A DNA stretch of 64,000 bases from contig JASKMD010000026.1 in the NCBI GenBank assembly GCA_030144725.1, positions 11,906,547-11,970,546 on the forward strand, read 5' to 3'. This document shows, one piece after another, positions 61,495-64,000 of this stretch. The stretch is from Haematococcus lacustris. Taxonomy: Eukaryota > Chlorophyta > Chlorophyceae > Chlamydomonadales > Haematococcaceae. The notes under the pieces were generated by a model. It made no database searches and was not told the origin of the DNA. It worked only from the letters and a program-made list of their open reading frames with translations. Within the stretch, counting starts at the first letter, position 1. Every line of letters starts with the position of its first letter. The position numbers were made by a program, and so were the translations under genes.

Positions 61495-62736
61495 ATGTGG
61501 CCTGACAGTCAGGTGTCCCCAATTAACAGAGACTTAATCTATAAGGTTCGGGCTCACAGCCTACTGGGCCCCCAGGCTCACAGCCTGCAGGGCCACCAGG
61601 CCCCCAGCCTGCAGGGCCACCAGGCCCCCAGCCTGCAGGGCCACCAGGGATACAGCCTGCTGGGGCACCAGGGCCACAGCCTGCAAGGGCCCCCAGGCTC
61701 CCAGCCTCTCTGGCCCGGAGGCCCCCAACCTCTCTGGCCCGGAGGTCCACAGCCCCCAGGCCCCCTGCCTGCTGGGCCCCCAGGATTCCAGCCTCCTGCT
61801 AGGAAACAGAACCAAGGAGGACCGGGAGAGTGGCTAAGGTCCGTTAACAGCTTCCAGGGCTTCCAGGATGCATGGCACAGAGGCCAGCAAGGAGTCAGAC
61901 CACCCTCAAAGCAGCTAGAGGCCGACCCAGAGAAGCGCCACAGGGAGGGGAAGAACTACAGCTGTCAGATTGAGTCCTTCAAGGACTGCATATTCACCCT
62001 GGAGGTCCAGAAGGCGGTCAAGGGCTTGACTGTGGAGCAGCTGCAGCAGCAAGCTAACCAGCAGTGGGTCAATGACGCTGCCAAGGCCAAGGGGCCAAAC
62101 AAGAACAGGGTGGGAAGGCAATGGTCTGGCCATCAAAAGTGGTTGGAGGACACACACCCAGAGTGCTTCCTAGCTGGAAGGGTGCTGAAAAAGAATCCCT
62201 CCATGTCAGCACATGATGCCTATGAAGGGGTCCAGGGGCTTAAGGAGACTCTGGCCACACCCTCTAGGGCACTGAAGAAGGCCAGGGTGGCAGCAGGATT
62301 GCACAGCCCTGATGCAACTTCTGTGAACAGGGCTCTTCAGTTTGGGGAGCCTATGGGAACAGGGTCTGATGTGGCATCATGTGCTGACACGTTCATTACC
62401 CAGCTGCAAGAGAAGGCCCGTGCTCTGGCAGGCCGGAGTGAGAGCTAGTCCTTCAAGGAGGTAGCTGAAGAGGTCGAGCTAAGCAAGCTCTCACAGCTGG
62501 CTACTGCACTCTCCCTCCCTACCACTGATCCCTCTAAGAGAGGCCAACAGGGTCTATGTGGCTACTCATTGTACCTCTCCATGAAGCGGGCTGGGATGGA
62601 GGCTCTGCATCCGGGACTGCAGCCATCTCAGATCACCCAGCTCCTGGCATCTGCTTGGAATGGTGTGGGGGCAGCTGTTCAGTCAGGGTATAAAATGTAT
62701 GCTGCCATCGTCAACAGGTTGGAAGGAAGGAAGTGA
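61495..62736 (+). CDS. Unrecognised ORF with collagen-like start and HMG-box-like end, interrupted by one TAG
   Basis: ATG at 61,495. Residues ~25-100 are tandem QGHQAPSL/LLGPQAHSL-type repeats. A mixed middle follows (KNYSCQIESFKDCIFTLEVQ, QQWVNDAAKAKGPNKNR). An in-frame TAG lies at 62,446-62,448, and the same frame continues for 95 more codons to TGA at 62,734-62,736. The second part (GYSLYLSMKRAGMEALHPGL, QITQLLASAWNGVGAAVQSG) has the spacing of an HMG-box (Y-x3-S/F ... P-x-L-x3-QI-x-LL-x3-W). The stop may be a mutation, a readthrough site or a sequencing error. It lies between two CACTA-family ends and may belong to another mobile element. Function unknown. Confidence 0.45.
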
Positions 62737-63065
62737 CACTGATAAGGCTGGTTGGTGTTGCATTGGCAGCGCATGACTTGGCTGAGCCCACAGACCATTG
62801 TATGAGAGTGTTGGGCTTGGTGTCGGGCTACTTGTTTAGATATGTTGCAACCTGATGCTGTTGCTCATGCACTGCCGTATGATGGAGTTAGTGTATTGTG
62901 CAGGAGACTGCTTGCTCTCTTCACTCATGATAAACAAGGACCGGTCGCGATTGGACCGACCATAGCTCATTGAAAACTAGAGTAGAAGGCCGTTCGAACG
63001 GTACAAGTCTTATGTAACTCCGTGCATCCGTTGCGACGTACTTTGGCCGCGAATTTCTCAACCAC
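62737..63065. other. No gene recognised
   Basis: Short unique-looking stretch between the HMG-box-like ORF and the palindromic array at 63,066. Nothing further is supported. Confidence 0.5.
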
Positions 63066-63390
63066 ATATCTGTACAGATGTCGGTTGTCCTTAATCTGCA
63101 CAGCTGCTGCTAGTCGACATCTGTACAGCTGCAGGAAGTCGACATCTGCACAGATGTCGTATACCGCGACCAACATCTGTGCAGCTTCTGGCAACGACAT
63201 CTGCACAGATGTCGACTATTCCAATTAATGCTTGGCTGTGCAGATGTCTAAACCGACATCTGTGCAGCTGCTGGCGACAACATCTGCACAGATGTCGACT
63301 ATTACATTTGAGCCTTGGCTGTGCAGATGTTGTGTGTAGCATCTGCACAGATGTCGACTATTACATTCGCGGCTTGGCTGTGCAGATGTC
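63066..63390. repeat. Array of GACATCTGCACAGATGTC palindromes
   Basis: About eight copies of a palindrome centred on CATCTGYACAGATG, some hemi-variants (CATCTGTGCAGCTGCTGG), with spacers such as GACTATTACATT and GCCTTGGCTGTG. It is cut cleanly at 63,390 by the start of a CACTA-family end. Confidence 0.9.
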
Positions 63391-63722
63391 CACTCGCGCC
63401 GTTTAAGGCCGGAAGTCACCTACATTATTTCTCCCGGGAGGCATACCGCAGATAGCCCAAGGAAAGGCCGACTCATTGCCGTTGTTGTCATTGAGAAACT
63501 CAAAGTTGTTGCGATGTTATAACCATTTGAAATCCGAAAAAACCCTGCGCCGGGTCCTGCCGACCCTGTGCAAGGTCCTAGCGCATCGGCCTTTTGCAGG
63601 GTCCTGCCGACCATTTGCAGGGTCCTGTGACCCTGTGCAGGGTCCTGGCGACCCTGTGCAGGGTCCTACCGACCTCCTTTGCAGGGTCCTGCCGACCATT
63701 TGCAGGGTCCTGGTGACCCTGT
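63391..63722 (+). mobile_element. Second CACTA-family terminus (same family as 45,362-58,897)
   Basis: Starts CACTCGCGCCGTTTAAGGCC and follows the 45,362 terminal repeat for about 150 bp, then carries a subterminal array of GCAGGGTCCTGCCGACC units to 63,722. After that the similarity stops abruptly. Either the element is truncated or this is a solo end. Confidence 0.8.
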
Positions 63723-64000
63723 TGTAGCGAACGGCTCCTCGAAGCCTAGCTCGCCTCCGAGTACTTCTGTACTGCAGTGTGACATGGTGGGCGAAAGGGG
63801 CAGGTGGGCCTTCGCGCACACCTGCTTCAGAGGTTCGACTCCTCGGGGGAAACGTTCTAAACCCTGGCCGTGTCACGCTGTGGGAACGAAGGTAGTTAAC
63901 GGTTGTCAGCGTGGTGTCTTGCACGCTACATTTTGGTTTCCGACCGACGTTGCTTAACGTTACCTTCCTTTCCCAAGCAATATGACTGCTAACAAGGAAC
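63723..64000. other. No gene recognised
   Basis: Contains a short inverted repeat GCAGGTG/CACCTGC (63,799-63,825) followed by GGTTCGACTCC, superficially tRNA-like but without an acceptor stem. Nothing else is supported. Confidence 0.5.

Noticed and set aside
63790..63860. tRNA or tmRNA-like gene (GCAGGTG stem followed by GGTTCGACTCC)
   Set aside because: No matching 7-bp acceptor stem or anticodon arm could be found upstream, and the T-arm stem has a mismatch.

Overview
The window looks like nuclear DNA from a GC-rich, extremely repeat-rich green alga, probably a chlorophycean (volvocalean) alga. The main reason is an intact plant/green-algal kinesin-14 of the KCBP type (MyTH4-FERM-coiled coil-C-terminal motor). 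Supporting signs are many short introns (GT-AG with a few GC-AG), a TGTAA poly(A)-type signal, and mobile-element ORFs of the kind found in volvocalean genomes. A Haematococcus-like genome would fit, but the species is inference. No bacterial-style genes, operons, CRISPR arrays, tRNA or rRNA genes were recognised.

Layout. (1) 1-12,902, minus strand: most of a VPS39/Vam6-type HOPS tethering subunit, N-terminus at 12,902 and 3' end beyond base 1. Its introns are packed with microsatellites, and a 500-N gap at 1,813-2,312 is flanked by two near-identical 0.58-kb copies that look like an unmerged assembly overlap. (2) 12.9-31.3 kb: a mobile-element and satellite domain. It contains three copies or fragments of an unrecognised coiled-coil ORF family. 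One copy (16.9-22.2 kb) is split by a minus-strand ORF of about 1195 codons carrying a PHD finger, RNase H, a zinc motif and a PD-(D/E)XK-like nuclease, but no visible reverse transcriptase. It also holds a 0.7-kb MITE-like element and large arrays of the palindrome ACAGTACTGT. (3) 31,281-44,728, plus strand: the KCBP gene, resolved here into 26 exons that join in phase to 1276 residues. (4) 45,362-58,897: a 13.5-kb DNA transposon of the CACTA (En/Spm) type. It has ~150-bp inverted ends starting CACTCGCGCC, subterminal arrays of a GGACCCTG-CAGGGTCC palindrome, and two divergent multi-exon genes: a plus-strand transposase (11 exons, 1197 residues) and a minus-strand accessory protein (10 exons, 652 residues). 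(5) 58.9-64 kb: a long imperfect hairpin, tandem repeats, a broken Fanzor/TnpB-like remnant, an HMG-box-like ORF interrupted by one in-frame TAG, a third palindromic array, and a second terminus of the same CACTA family inserted into that array.

The two housekeeping genes (vacuolar/endosomal tethering and a minus-end microtubule motor) have no evident functional link. The rest is a nested history of insertions. The recurring theme is that several unrelated-looking arrays are built from short perfect palindromes separated by short spacers; in the CACTA element these are subterminal repeats, the expected place for transposase-accessory binding sites. Functional statements rest on motif reading and exon-phase consistency; no alignment or database search was run.
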